Notes: generated by a model not told the origin, from the sequence alone. A DNA stretch of 64,000 nucleotides from Acanthacorydalis orientalis (GCA_034766995.1 CM068313.1:32377496-32441495); one strand, 5' to 3'; positions 13,126 through 25,651 are shown, numbered from the stretch's first letter. Program-made: numbers and translations.

Positions 13126-14172
13126 TATCAATATTTATTTAATTTCAAAATAGCATTTTTTAAGAAACATAATTAAATATTTTAGCTTTTAAAATATTTA
13201 CTTGCTTAAAAATAATCATTTCTAAATCATTTTGCTATATTATTTGATTTCTTAAATCTCACTTAAATTCTTTTTTTATGGAAATAAAAATATTTTTTTT
13301 ATTTTATCATTTTAAATATGTAAAAAGATCCACATTAAAATGTATGTATTATTATGCGAGCACATGTAAAATATTGTCAAGAATTATATCACAATTTAAT
13401 CAAATAAATAGAAGATAGTGCATGTCTGCTAACTGTGACGCCCCTAATTCTAAAACCAAGCCATTAAATGGTTTTAATTATCCACATATATTTGAAATGA
13501 TCTGAAAATATGAATTTTGTTCTTAGTTTTTTCGAAAACGGTCCATATTTTAATTCATGATTACTTAATTTTATGTAGTAGCTGAAACGCCAAAACTAAT
13601 ATAAATAAATGTCTGAAATTTTTGACATATAATTAAAATAACCTAAAAATTTATATTTTCGACTTTATTTTTTCAAACTGATTCACACTTGGAGATCTGG
13701 CAACTTAATTTTATTTTTATAACTTAAACGGTTTCGAAGATGTGACGGATTTTCAATTTCAATTTGATTTTAGAAACAGTTTATGTCTATATTCATTTCT
13801 TTTTAATTATCTTTTATGTATTGATATTTCTTACAAAACGCCTAAGTTGTATCATACTTTTAATTTTCAAATGTTATCTGAAAACCTAAAGTATTTTAGC
13901 TCATTTAATAATTAGTGATAATGAAATAAAAAATTTAGTTGTTTGTTGGCCAAAAACAATTTTGTAGAAAAATTTAAAATTTGGTAATTATAATATGGAA
14001 TGGAATAGTATTATTAATAACTAAGTGCAGTTCAAATCTAAATTTTTTTCTTTTATATTTATTATATTATTTAATAATAATCTTAAAGGTTAACTGATTA
14101 TGGTTTATTTTGAATTAAATAAAAATATTAATGAAATATATTCATTTATTTTCTTATAATCTGACTCTCATG

Positions 14173-14174
<2 letters not shown>
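12255..14174. other. A+T-rich intergenic DNA with (TA)n arrays
   Basis: TA arrays lie at about 12659-12680 and 13064-13122, the latter preceded by ATATACATATATACA and ending in ATGCATATCA. A small stem pairs TAAAACCA (13451-13458) with TGGTTTTA (13469-13476). No gene is supported. Confidence 0.55.

Positions 14175-14235
<61 letters not shown>
14175..14235. repeat. (TA)n microsatellite, about 60 bp
   Basis: Uninterrupted TA run. The plus-strand frame through it is Tyr-Ile repeats with random flanks. Confidence 0.96.
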
Positions 14236-14237
<2 letters not shown>

Positions 14238-14869
14238 TAAATTTCAATATACCGAAACCAGTATCGACACAAAGCAATTATTACAAAACATTTTAAACGG
14301 TAAACGGTATATTTATTTCAATATAATTAACAGTTTGAATGGATTCTACGAACTGATGTATTCAATTTTAAGACAATTAAATAAGCACAGTTAGACCTGT
14401 CAAATTTATAACGTATTTATGATTGAAATTCATTTTAAATGTTATGAGTGACTAAGTTTAAAATCATATTACAAGTCCATATAAGTTCAATCACATATTG
14501 ATATTTTATTCTCATAAAATATATATTTAGTGTCCAATAACCCCAAAAAATTTAATTTTTCTTGCAAAATGGTTTAAATTTATGATTTTGATATAAGAAA
14601 AATATTATATATATATATATAAAATTAGAAGTAAAAATTCAACAATGAAATTTAAACCCGTTACCAATTTGAACTTATAATTTCTATACATAGTATATAT
14701 GTATATAATATTTGAAGATTGGGTATAATGAAAGAAATCAATAAATTTTTGATTATCATCTTATGTGAAATATGTTTATTATTAAATCAATCGTTTTTAT
14801 TATAAGAAATAATATAAATTTTCAAAAGTACGATTTTCACTCTCTCTTATATATAGAAGAAAAAACGAC
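14236..14869. other. A+T-rich intergenic background
   Basis: Short TA run at about 14606-14621. Nothing else is supported. Confidence 0.6.
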
Positions 14870-15330
14870 GGAAAACATCAATCAGAACGAAGAACAGAAA
14901 TATAATCAACCATCATAACACCTTCCGATTGACAGTAAAGAATCAAGCATCACGATATCTTTATCGATTTCTTATATCTAAGGAGGCGCCTTTTAATAAT
15001 TGCACAATACAGTATAAACCAGTATATAGTAATGACAGATAAAAAGGTAAAATCATCGCTACGTTCTCTCAACAGTTTCCTGTTGCAAATAAGCGGACAT
15101 CGTGCCACTGATTTATGACGTTTAGCGGCTATACAAAGAGGCTGCGAGGGGTCACGAGCCCAGCTAATTACAGGAAATTAGACAACTTGACTCGAATGTT
15201 ACAGACATTATGTGCTTAAGTTTGTTTTTCTTTGATTTAATATGATGCGATTGTCTTTTGATGTTATACGCTCTGGCTCCGCTAATTGGCGAGACCTTTA
15301 ATTTAAATCCACATTTATTGCGAAACGGTT
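14870..15330. promoter_or_regulatory. candidate conserved non-coding element
   Basis: About 450 bases of high-complexity sequence with no long frame. Homeodomain-like cores include CAGCTAATTACAGG near 15160 and CCGCTAATTGGCGAG near 15280. G+C-richer words such as GAGGCTGCGAGGGGTCACGA break the A+T background sharply. There are no inverted or direct terminal repeats. It looks like an enhancer-type conserved element, but conservation cannot be tested from one sequence. Confidence 0.35.
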
Positions 15331-16174
15331 TTACGTAATAGAGACTGAAATCAAATGAAATTTATTTAAATATATGCGAGTAAATATTAGTTGTAAAACA
15401 AAGTTCTTGTTTGCAAATGTATTTGACGGAATTGCGAATAAGTTGAAAATATACGTTTTTTTTCTCATATTTATACTACAAGAATATTGTACAATTTTAT
15501 GAAATTTGTAAAAAAAGCTTAATTTTCGTTTAAAAAATCATATAATATTTTATTAAAAAAAGATTATTTATTAAAACTAAATACAATAAATAAATGGATA
15601 TTTCTTAAAAAGAAACTTTCTCATCTAATCTATAAAATTAATTGCATATTTTAGATAGATTACTGTTAACTGCCATGAAAGTAATATTTTTGTACTTTCA
15701 TTTAGTTAACAAAATTTAAATAACACTTATTATAATAAATGGAAAAGATCCTCTAGAGCACACATCATTATATTTACTTCTTTGCTGAATCGAATTTAAA
15801 TTACGTAAAACAAATAATTTCAACAAGTATGCTCAATTGAAAACGTTAATAGAATTTTAAAACATAACAAAATTAACAAGTGAAAATTATATGTGCATAC
15901 ATCTATACACAGGCATTTCTTAATAAAAAAAAAAACTGGAAAGGAAATAATCATTTCAATAAAAAATATTTCTTTAGAATAAATATTTTCAAATAATATA
16001 TATTTATAATACACTTCATCTCTTTTTATTTATAAAATCGATTGGAATATCGTATGGTAATAATGAATAATTATAACGTTTGATGAATTGAATGTGTATA
16101 TCTGTAATTCAAATAAAATTGTCAATATCTGATGTTTTGTTCTTCTTATTTATATCATTTCAAATATCAAGAAA

Positions 16175-16209
<35 letters not shown>

Positions 16210-17005
16210 CACAGCATAAACATAACTTATTCACTTGTAAAGTAAATATAAAGAAAAATAGAATTTTATGTTATTAAATTCATTTTTATAATTACATATG
16301 GTAATTAATACAAATATATTTTTATTTCAATATTATTTACTTTTTTATTAATCATGTTCATCTTTGTTCACTACACATTTGTTAAACTTATCTAATCAAC
16401 CTGTGTTCATTTTTTTTGCTTAAAGTAATCATTGTTGTAAATTGTTTATATTTTTGCATATGCTATAATTGCTTTAATTACATTTAACGATGGTAAAATT
16501 CTGAGCAAAATTTTGCACATTATTATATTATTTTTCGAACAAAAACATTTATTCTAATAGAGAAAATATTTACGTAGTGAATATTTTATTAAACCATTTC
16601 AAATATTTTAAACTAAACTTTTATATATGTTATGAAATTTTCAGTATAGAACAAAAGTTTAATATAATTAGAAAATAAAAATATAATTTTCGTTAATTTC
16701 TAAAATGAAAATCAAATCAAATTCTTGAACTCAAATGGAGAAGACAGTATAATAATTGTATTGAAAATTAAAACATTCTAAGCAATATACAAAAACTTAA
16801 CCAAAGTGACTTCTTTATCATAGAGTTAATAGTATTACAAAGTTGAAAAATGTTAATCAATTATTGAGCTGAAAATATCACATGTATATAAATATATTTG
16901 TAAAAAAAGTACAAATTTATATAAAGACACACACGACCAATATCAAAAGAATGTAAAGCATTAATTCTGACTTCTTTTATAATTTTAATTTTTGTAAAAT
17001 ATCAT

Positions 17006-17041
<36 letters not shown>

Positions 17042-17477
17042 TATTTCTCTATATTACATAAAAATCTCTCTATAAACATTTCATTTACACTCCTTTTTTA
17101 TTTACAATATTTCTGTCAACTTTTAATACAATTGTCTTTCAAACGTAATATTTCTATCAATTCGTATTTCCGCGCTATCATAAAGTGTTCATACCTGAGT
17201 GTGTGCTTTCTACATCAATAATCGCTTACTTTTGTTATATAACCGCTTCTATTTTATTCAAATCTGTTACACCATCTGAATAATATAATATCTCATACTC
17301 TCTATATTGTCTTGAACAAATATTTATTTTCTTATCTCTTTATACAAAGTGAAATATGCATCTTGCCATATTTCTCTGTGTCGTCTCTTTTTTGTATTTA
17401 ATATATTTGTTTTTGTATGATATATATATATATATATATACATACAAAGTTTTCTGTTTATATATCCGAATATAAAT
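15331..17477. other. A+T-rich intergenic DNA
   Basis: Contains an imperfect hairpin at 15664-15711 and (TA)n arrays at about 16178-16206, 17005-17044 and 17420-17440. The frames at 15820-16014, 16092-16277 and 17021-17221 show no domain and no coding-like composition. Confidence 0.55.
15664..15711. repeat. imperfect inverted repeat, about 20-bp arms
   Basis: The left arm TGTTAACTGCCATGAAAGTA pairs with the right arm, which reads TGTTAACTAAATGAAAGTAC on the opposite strand. One base gap and two differences separate them across a loop of about eight bases. It may be a tiny transposon remnant or a chance hairpin. Confidence 0.6.
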
Positions 17478-17515
17478 AATTTCGTAACACAAATATATAT
17501 TTGTATTACGAAATT
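17478..17515. repeat. 38-bp near-perfect palindrome
   Basis: The left arm AATTTCGTAACACAAATAT pairs with the right arm, whose reverse complement is AATTTCGTAATACAAATAT, with one mismatch. Unlike the TA palindromes, the arms contain mixed sequence, so symmetry is less likely to be a by-product of low complexity. Confidence 0.8.
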
Positions 17516-19679
17516 TTAAGCGAATATATGTCAGTTATGATTATAATTATTCATTATTTTAAATTAAAATTCAGTTGAAATAAATTTTTTATACATTCTA
17601 TGAAATAAAGCTTAAATAATATTATTTTATTAACTAAAAACATTGTAATCAAAAATATTTTCATACTGTGAAATAAATAAAATTATTTCTTAACCGAATA
17701 TTGAAATCAGCTAAATATTTTTCTATGTACTTTTTAAGTTAATAACAATGTAAGCTGTATTTAAAATGGATATACTTCTATTACTTGAAAACATTAAAAA
17801 AGGTCTATTCGTTTATTTGTATACCTGTAAAAAATTCAATAAAAACATATTTGTTTATAAAACGTATTCTTGAAATAATTATATTTGAATAATATTATTT
17901 TTTTCTATAATACTAGCGGAATAAAAATTATTTCGACCACATAAAAATTTTTAATAACAATTCTTACAGTCCCAGTAGGATATTTTTATGTAATTAATTA
18001 ATATCTACAAGCGTAAAAAGATTTTTGATAAGAATTTCTTAGAGAATAGGAAAAACTATATTTTTCTAAAATAGTGGGTTTGAGAAAGAAACTATATTGA
18101 TCTTTTAGAGGTGATTTAAACATTGTATGAGGAGTTAAGTTTTTGATTTTTAGGAAGAATCTATTGTTATCTAATAGATCTACTACAATTTTAAACACAA
18201 AATTTAAGTTCTAACAAGTTTAGAACCTAATATAACTAAATTGTCCAAGTGGAATGAAGCGTTAGAATCTGGTTGAATTAATTTGTTTGAAGAATTAAGT
18301 ACTTAATAAAAAAATATTTACATAATTCTTGTTTTCAAAAACCTTTGTAGTAATGTTAAATTTTAATAATAATGTTTATATAAATATAAGATATTTACTT
18401 CAATTTGACTTCATTACAAGAATGAAATATTTTTCAAAATATCGGCTTGAATTTAAAAAGGCAAATATTACAAACGAAATTAACTTCGAGTGAACAATAC
18501 AGCCATTATAATAAATTTATTGTAACATTTGACTCTCTAAAAGATTGAGAATTACTTTTTGACGTTAATAGTAACTTTCTAATCTAACAATTAAAATAAT
18601 AATATGGAATGTATAGATTTTTATTTAAATGATTTTAAATTATAAAAAAAACCATATATTTTGGACAGGGTATTTTTTAACGAAAATTGACATTTTTATC
18701 TAAGATGATGTGAACAGGTTTTACTTAAAAGTAAAGATTAATTAAAAGCCTAACACAATATTTTTTTTTTTTAAAAAAACATATCTACTATCTTTGTATG
18801 TTCTATGTATTTTTTTTATTTTTAATTCTATTCTTCAATAATTCGAATATATCCAAATTTTTACTAAACAGAAATTAAATTAAAATAAAAGATGAGAAAT
18901 GTTTTCTTTAAAATTATATTTAAAAAGTAGTTTTCAAGGGAAATGTCAGCGAAAAGAAGAAATAGAAACATACTTTATACGGTTTTCTATGAGAATACCT
19001 CCGTTAATTATTTCCGTTATTAATTAACATTGTATGACAATTGATTAACACAATTTATTTTTTGTATATATTTTTTTTATCTTGAGTATTGTATAGACTT
19101 TTTTAAGCGTTTTTTTCTAGTTTACTGTAAGTGAAATAATAAAAATTAAACAATATTTTAATACGAAATGCTTAATTTCAACGAATGAAAAAAGTTCATT
19201 CAATTCCAAAGAAAAAAATCATAATTAACTGTACTGATAATTATACTTCAGTTACTTTCCATTGGATATATAAATATCATACGATATTAACATATAAATC
19301 GTGAATGCAGCAGAAAAGCTCTTCATTTAAATGCAAATATCAATGTAAAAAAAGTGAGCATTCAAAACTAATATAAAAAATTATTCATTAGTATGAATAA
19401 AATTTCTCTATATTTCTACATTTATTGTTTTAAAATTAATTGTTTATTATTTTTAAAACATATTAACGAATGTAACAGTAAATTAACCACTTAAAATTCT
19501 TAAATAAAAGTTAGAAGCATACAATAATTATAAAAACAAACACACACACATGTGTATATATATATATATAAATATACATACTTGTTTGTATCTTTGTATA
19601 TAAGTGTAAGTTAACCTGTATAAAAAAGTGAAATGTATGTAAATGTACAATCAATTAATTGTGGAATGAAACAAACAAA
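17516..19679. other. A+T-rich intergenic background
   Basis: Nearly free of long (TA)n; one short run lies at about 19555-19571 after ACACACACATGTG. A minus-strand 66-codon frame at 17998-18198 has no recognisable motif. T-run/A-run junction near 18765. Confidence 0.6.
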
Positions 19680-20110
19680 AATTATAACTCAGTCAGGAAA
19701 GTGATGCCTGCATCACTTTCAAATTATCACGAAACACTTAAGAAATGAATGCATTAAAGCAGCTATACACAATAATACGTTCTCATTAAAGAACGAAATA
19801 GTTAAAAAAACTAATGAAAGGAATAAACAGTTATACTCGAGTCAAAAAAGAAATCTGTAGTGAGTGTAATGAGTCGTCGAAATGAGCCTCTACCCCATTC
19901 CATCTACCATTAACTTTGAACACAACAATGCTTCCTGTAATTTTAATTACATCATTATATTTCTCGAGGTGTTTGACCTCAACACGAACTTCAGTAGAAC
20001 TCACTCACCATTTTATTAATTGAAGAAACAATCCGTATATTGCGTGATAGCGATGAAAAACATCTAACGACCAAAAATATATCCATTGTTGTTGATTTCA
20101 CTGTTCGATC
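19680..20110. promoter_or_regulatory. candidate conserved non-coding element with a central palindrome
   Basis: About 430 bases of high-complexity sequence without a long frame: GAGTCGTCGAAATGAGCC, CCATCTACCATTAACTTTG, CTGTAATTTTAATTACATC and TCGAGGTGTTTGACCTC. Many ATTA/TAAT cores and a 24-base palindrome at 19697-19720. It is bounded by ordinary A+T-rich DNA and has no transposon-like ends. Enhancer-like, by inference only. Confidence 0.35.
19697..19720. promoter_or_regulatory. 24-bp perfect palindrome, possible dimeric protein-binding site
   Basis: Arms GAAAGTGATGC and GCATCACTTTC are exact reverse complements around CT. The mixed composition and perfect 11-base arms make chance unlikely. 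It could bind a symmetric dimer or form a short hairpin. Confidence 0.5.
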
Positions 20111-20336
20111 TGATTAATATACAGAAGGTACACATTGATATGATATGTATATAAACACACAATAACTTGTGATTAATCCATAACTCACAACATTTTAATT
20201 ATCTTTTATTCTTTTATAATTAATAACTTTCTTTAATTACACACTTTATTTTGTAAACTTATATCCAGTATACTGAAACATAACAAACATTTACATTTAA
20301 TTAAATTTTACTTTTGAGATTATTTATCAGTATCAG

Positions 20337-20339
<3 letters not shown>

Positions 20340-20403
<64 letters not shown>
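20340..20403. repeat. (TA)n microsatellite, about 64 bp
   Basis: Uninterrupted TA array. A second array lies at about 20505-20540. Confidence 0.96.
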
Positions 20404-20405
<2 letters not shown>

Positions 20406-20499
20406 AGCATACATATTCATACAATCTTCAAATCATTTTTTACATTAATTAGTTAAATACGATTTTATCAATTCATTTTTTGTTTCAAAAAATATCTCG

Positions 20500-20504
<5 letters not shown>

Positions 20505-20540
<36 letters not shown>
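20505..20540. repeat. (TA)n microsatellite
   Basis: TA array ending in CATACATTAATG. Confidence 0.95.
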
Positions 20541-20542
<2 letters not shown>

Positions 20543-21415
20543 TACATTAATGAAATAATAATATAAGCATTTTTATACATGCATGTATTAAAAAGTAATT
20601 GGTATATTTTTTTATATTTCAAATTCTTTACATTTATATGTTAAATGAATTTTAAGTTCATTAACGTTTTTTTTTAATTTATTTTCGAGTAGTTTCATTT
20701 TTAGATTTGCAATATTATACACCTAAGAAAAAATAAAGTCAATGAAAACGTGAAGTGATTTAAAATAATTAAACAAAATATTAATTTCATGAATATCAGT
20801 TACTTGAGATCTATTTAAACAATTTTCAAATTACTTAAAAGAAAAGATTAAATTATTATAATACATCAAATAAATTAAAAACAATCTTGCGATTTTTAAA
20901 TTATATACTTTCTTAACCAAATGAATATTTTAACCAATATATAACCAATTTAAGCTTTTTTAACCAATATATATTTTCCATAAAATAAATTAGAACAAAT
21001 TTTAAAATGATGTTACAAAAATATATAATTTTTATTTATTTTTTATGCGTAAAATAGTTAATTTACAAATAAAATCGAATTGAAAAAAATAATTATTCAA
21101 AATTACATTTCCATTGAAAGGTGGTCGATTTAAAGAATTTAAATGTCAAACATTTGAATTTAATTACAAAAGAAAGAAACTGTTTGATTAAAAAAGTAAC
21201 AAAATAATTTAGAATAGTTTAATGATTGATCTGTTTTATAGAAATTTTATTTTCATAACGATATTTTATATTGATGCTTTGGAATAAAATTATATTATGA
21301 ATATATTTTTAGTCATATTTACTATTATTAAATATAATTTTTCTTAATTAAAATACATTTACTATTGAAAATATTCGAATTTTTTTTCTATATTTTTTAA
21401 CGAATTTACATATAT
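20541..21415. other. A+T-rich intergenic background
   Basis: A short direct repeat, TTTTAACCAATATATA, occurs twice (about 20927 and 20957). Nothing else is supported. Confidence 0.55.

Positions 21416-21479
<64 letters not shown>
21416..21479. repeat. 64-bp perfect palindrome: ATACATACATA-(TA)n-TATGTATGTAT
   Basis: The two C bases (21419, 21423) pair exactly with the two G bases (21476, 21472) about one centre, so the whole segment is self-complementary. It has the same length as the palindrome at 10685-10748 but different arm sequence. Confidence 0.85.
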
Positions 21480-22011
21480 TTAGTTATTCTATTTTTTAAA
21501 AAAATATAGTTTACAGTATTGTAATGAAATATTAAATATTCTAAAAGAATTATTTCATAATATTTTAAAAATATATACGTTATAAGTAATATATTTTAAA
21601 CTAAATATTATTAACTAGAATTTCCTAGATTTCGTTAATAAGTTCATAGGAATTACAATTAACACAAATAAATTCATGTACGTAGACTGTAAAATTACGA
21701 ATGTACACATAAACATGTGTTTCACTTTATAATTTTTAATATTTATAAAAATAAATATGATATTCTATTATAGAATAAACACTTTTTCAATTTGCTTTGT
21801 TGTCATCTCAAAATTAATTTCTGTCTGACGGCGCAAAACATCTATATTTTAAATATAATATATAATTAGTACATATTTTATTCGTTAAATTAAATGTTTA
21901 TACATAAAAAAATACACAGACATTTTTTTGTAAAAAAATATAATAAACACAAAATTGACTTCTGTTGTATAAATTAAATTTAATTCAAAATGAATTCAAA
22001 TTATTTAAATA

Positions 22012-22070
<59 letters not shown>

Positions 22071-22440
22071 CAGAGATATTTCTTGAATGCACTTTTTAAA
22101 CAAATATTATCTAAAAAACGGAAATGTAATTGTCGGTTATAAATTCGTATTTATATTTAATGAACTATAAAGACAACAAATTAATTTCGTAATATCAAGA
22201 TTAAATTAAACTGACATTCATAATGATATAGAGTTATTAATGAAGTTGTACATAAATATAAACCGGATTTATATATATTTATATAATGGTAATAAAATTT
22301 AGTCAGATCGTTTTCAATTTTTTATTTAATTAAAAGTATTAATAAAATCCGTTATGAACAAACATACCTTTATTATATATAATTAAGTTATAAATTAGTT
22401 TAAATTAGTATGACATAACAGAATACTTTATATAATTTAT
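21480..22440. other. A+T-rich intergenic DNA with one (TA)n array
   Basis: TA array at about 22018-22067. No gene or mobile element is recognised. Confidence 0.6.
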
Positions 22441-23051
22441 TTGTACGCAAAAGTATTAGTTAATTTAAAAAGAATTAAAAGAAAAACACAAAATAAATTA
22501 CACAAATTTCACATTAAAAATCGATGCACGTTGAAATTAATGTCACAAAGTTCACAACTAATCATAAAAAGGATCGCAAAATTTATACAACAAAATAAAC
22601 ACAAAAGTAAAACACGAGTCATGTGTACACCATGTGTGTTTGTGTACTAAAACATTTGTTATACGATCCGAAGCAGTCATGTGGAAGTTCTGTTAAAGAT
22701 GCATCGAGTTTACCAGTGATACGCCACGCTCATGGCATAGAATAATCAAGTTTGAGCACTTATAACGTACACGCGGTGCTCATAACACATACAAAAAAGA
22801 TACACGTACTACATCCGTGCGAGTGAGCCGAAACGCCGGAGATGTGAATGTTCGAAACCGATGCGTATTATTATCAAAATATACGCAATGATATGATGAT
22901 CAGAACACATCGACCTATGTACAATGACTGAATGATTAGGAAGGCCGGCGAAGTTCAGCAAGTGCTGTAGTTCTTCACTGCGCGGTCTTCCGTTCTGCCA
23001 CTGCATTGTATAACAGGTAAATGCTGAGTACGTGATTGTAGTAACATTCAT
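22441..23051. other. G+C-richer island of unknown nature
   Basis: About 600 bases with rising complexity, richest at about 22660-23040 (GTGCGAGTGAGCCGAAACGC, AGGAAGGCCGGCGAAGTTCA). Open frames exist on both strands: plus 22441-22650 (69 codons, basic) and minus 22809-23051 (80 codons). Neither contains a motif I recognise. A tRNA B-box-like word, GTTCGAAAC, lies at about 22853-22861, but no matching upstream box is clear. It could be a decayed transposon or a regulatory island. Confidence 0.3.
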
Positions 23052-23085
23052 TTAATTAATTGAAGTAAGATAAGCAACTATTTCT

Positions 23086-23187
<102 letters not shown>

Positions 23188-23701
23188 AATGAGTAACCAC
23201 AGTTACTTGACATTGATTGAAATGCTAATTTAATATGTGTCAATGTAAAAATAATGACGAATTGTTTAAATATGAAAGTTATCGATAAATAAAACTTTAT
23301 TAACGGAAAACAATTCTTATACTTATATGTGTATTATTGATTTTAGTATTCAATGAAGTTAATTGAAATGTCATTTTACAGATAAAAGGCATCGTTCTGT
23401 ATGGCTAGAATGTATTTTTTTATTTTTAAAACAAAATTGTCTTAAATTAAGTAAGTTTCATCAAAAAAGAGAATTACTTTCTAATGTTCAATGAAGGATA
23501 AAATGGTTTCAACAACAAATTCAAATTCATAACAAGTTGATTATTACCCTAGATACTAATTACTCAGCATAAATACACAATTTATAATTTTACTGATAAG
23601 AATAATAGATAAAAGAAAACAGTAACACTTTATAGCCTAAATATATCTAAAAAATGATATACAATTTATTGCTAACTACTGTCTACAAAATACACACATA
23701 T

Positions 23702-23702
<1 letters not shown>

Positions 23703-23752
<50 letters not shown>
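23703..23752. repeat. (ACAT)n(TA)n microsatellite
   Basis: Three ACAT-type units then TA repeats. Confidence 0.95.
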
Positions 23753-23755
<3 letters not shown>

Positions 23756-24468
23756 CATGTTTCACATGATCTCACTTTACGTGACCTCACTAGTCTTTAC
23801 TTTCTTGAACCTGTTAAACAGTTTTCAATAAAGCTAGTTGTTTTTTCTGTAGAATGATAACACCTTTAATATTATTAATGAGAACAATCCTAACAATAAC
23901 AAAACCATTAAGGTTTTTGAAAGGTTCGGAACTCTTTTGTTTGTTATGAATTCTTTCCACGAAGAGTAATAATACACTTTAGCTTTCTGTTAATTATTTT
24001 TTGAACAGAACTGAAGATCATCAGTCCATCAACATATTGTTTTCAAAGAAGTAAAAAAAATGATAATTCAATCTCATTTATGTCAATTGATTCATCATTC
24101 CATTAAATTTATTAAACCATAAATGGAATGATTGAAGAAAAAATAAATCAACCCATTTCTTTTTAAATTTAAGTTAGATAGATTAATTTTAATTTGGAAC
24201 CAATTTATACATCATATAAGTGATTTCACTTCATTCGAATTTATTTTATGTTGGAATTATGCGGATTCAAATAATCATATGAAATATATCAAGATATATC
24301 ACGACGTGTACTAAAATATACCAAGGCATGTATAATACAAATATAAACATTAGCAAATATTTGGAAATGTTTAGAAGAATGGAAATATTTAGTTATCGAA
24401 CTGTTCAAACTTGATAGTTCCAAAGAGATTTTATTTAGCAATTAATGTACAGAGGCTGAGAATAACAA

Positions 24469-24472
<4 letters not shown>
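23753..24472. other. A+T-rich intergenic background
   Basis: No supported feature. The plus-strand frame 23654-23857 begins inside sequence leading to the TA array and has no domain. Confidence 0.55.
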
Positions 24473-24566
<94 letters not shown>

Positions 24567-24573
24567 ATATATG
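24473..24573. repeat. (TA)n with (GT)n end, about 100 bp
   Basis: TA repeats with one TTTATA interruption at about 24512, ending GTGTGTGTATATATGTG immediately before the hAT-like element. Confidence 0.96.
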
Positions 24574-24575
24574 TG

Positions 24576-24929
24576 CAGGGCCGGATTTACTCTAGGTGTC
24601 GCCCTTTGGCTACCAATCAAATGCCGCCCATTCCTCTCCCAAATTTTTCCCAAATGAATTAAGAGACATCCGTGACTGTTCGTAATTTTGAGAAAATTTC
24701 AACAGAAAAAAATTTAATGATCACTAAAAAATGTATAAATCCTTCCATTCATTCAATTTATTTAAAAAATGCAAATTGTCATGTAGTAAAAAGCACATTT
24801 GAGCTACCTGTAGATAAAAATTATGATTGAAAATAAAATTTCCAGCTTTTCAAAATTTACTCGTATCGTTCATCAAAATTTGCCGCCCTGTGCAGTAGCC
24901 CACGTTGCTCCTTTCTAAATCCTTCGTTG
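24576..24929. mobile_element. hAT-like non-autonomous element, about 354 bp
   Basis: The left end CAGGGCCGGATTTAC is the typical end of a widespread group of animal hAT elements. The right end CTAAATCCTTCGTTG keeps the inner part of the inverted repeat (CTAAATCC) while the outer bases have decayed. Flanking octamers TATATGTG (24568-24575) and TCTATGTA (24930-24937) match at six of eight positions, consistent with an old 8-bp hAT target duplication. G+C-richer internal words (GCCGCCC near both ends) stand out from the surroundings. No transposase frame is present, so it is a non-autonomous relic. Confidence 0.65.
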
Positions 24930-24937
24930 TCTATGTA

Positions 24938-25639
24938 TTTTTAATGTTCCATATCTTTAAAAATATACTGCTGTTTTAATTTATAAAGAAAATTCGCATT
25001 TTGAAGACCCTTTGTATGGCAAAAAAATCTTTAATGGAAATCCCTATTTTCATCAAATCCAATATAAATTTTGTAAAATTTGCATTCAAGAATTGGTTCC
25101 TAAAATATTATGTAGAATTATTTATAGTATAATAATTATTAAAGCATTTATCGTATAATAAAAGTAGACAGTCTAAGCATTCTAATAAAAAAACTAAAGA
25201 TATGTAGTTGTGCTCGTTTCATAAATAAATTTATTTATATATCAATGAAATTATGAACGTATAAATTTCACTTGTACTTTAGTTGTAAACTTTTAAAAAA
25301 ATGACCTTTAAAATATTAAAAATAGTTGAACGAAAACTATAATTAACTATTTAATTATTTAAAATTTTATCTACGTAATTAATAATGAATATTTTATGAT
25401 AAATATTTAAAAAAGACACATAATTATTGGTGTGAAAATATAACATAACTTTCTCCATCATTATGTATAATTAAGTAAGCACTCAAACACTTGTCAAATT
25501 AGCATTTAATGTTAACAACACATATCTGTTCAATCTTTTTTTGTTATATTGACTATTAAATAATAAATTATTCAAACAAATATCAGTTTCAGTTACCAAA
25601 TTGGAATGTTAATTAAATTTCATACTTATATATTTACAT

Positions 25640-25651
<12 letters not shown>
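24938..25651. other. A+T-rich intergenic background
   Basis: No supported feature on either strand. Confidence 0.6.

Noticed and set aside
22809..23051. Minus-strand 80-codon frame, and a B-box-like GTTCGAAAC at about 22853 suggesting a SINE
   Set aside because: No motif in the protein, and no A-box at a suitable distance upstream of the B-box-like word. Kept only as an unexplained island.
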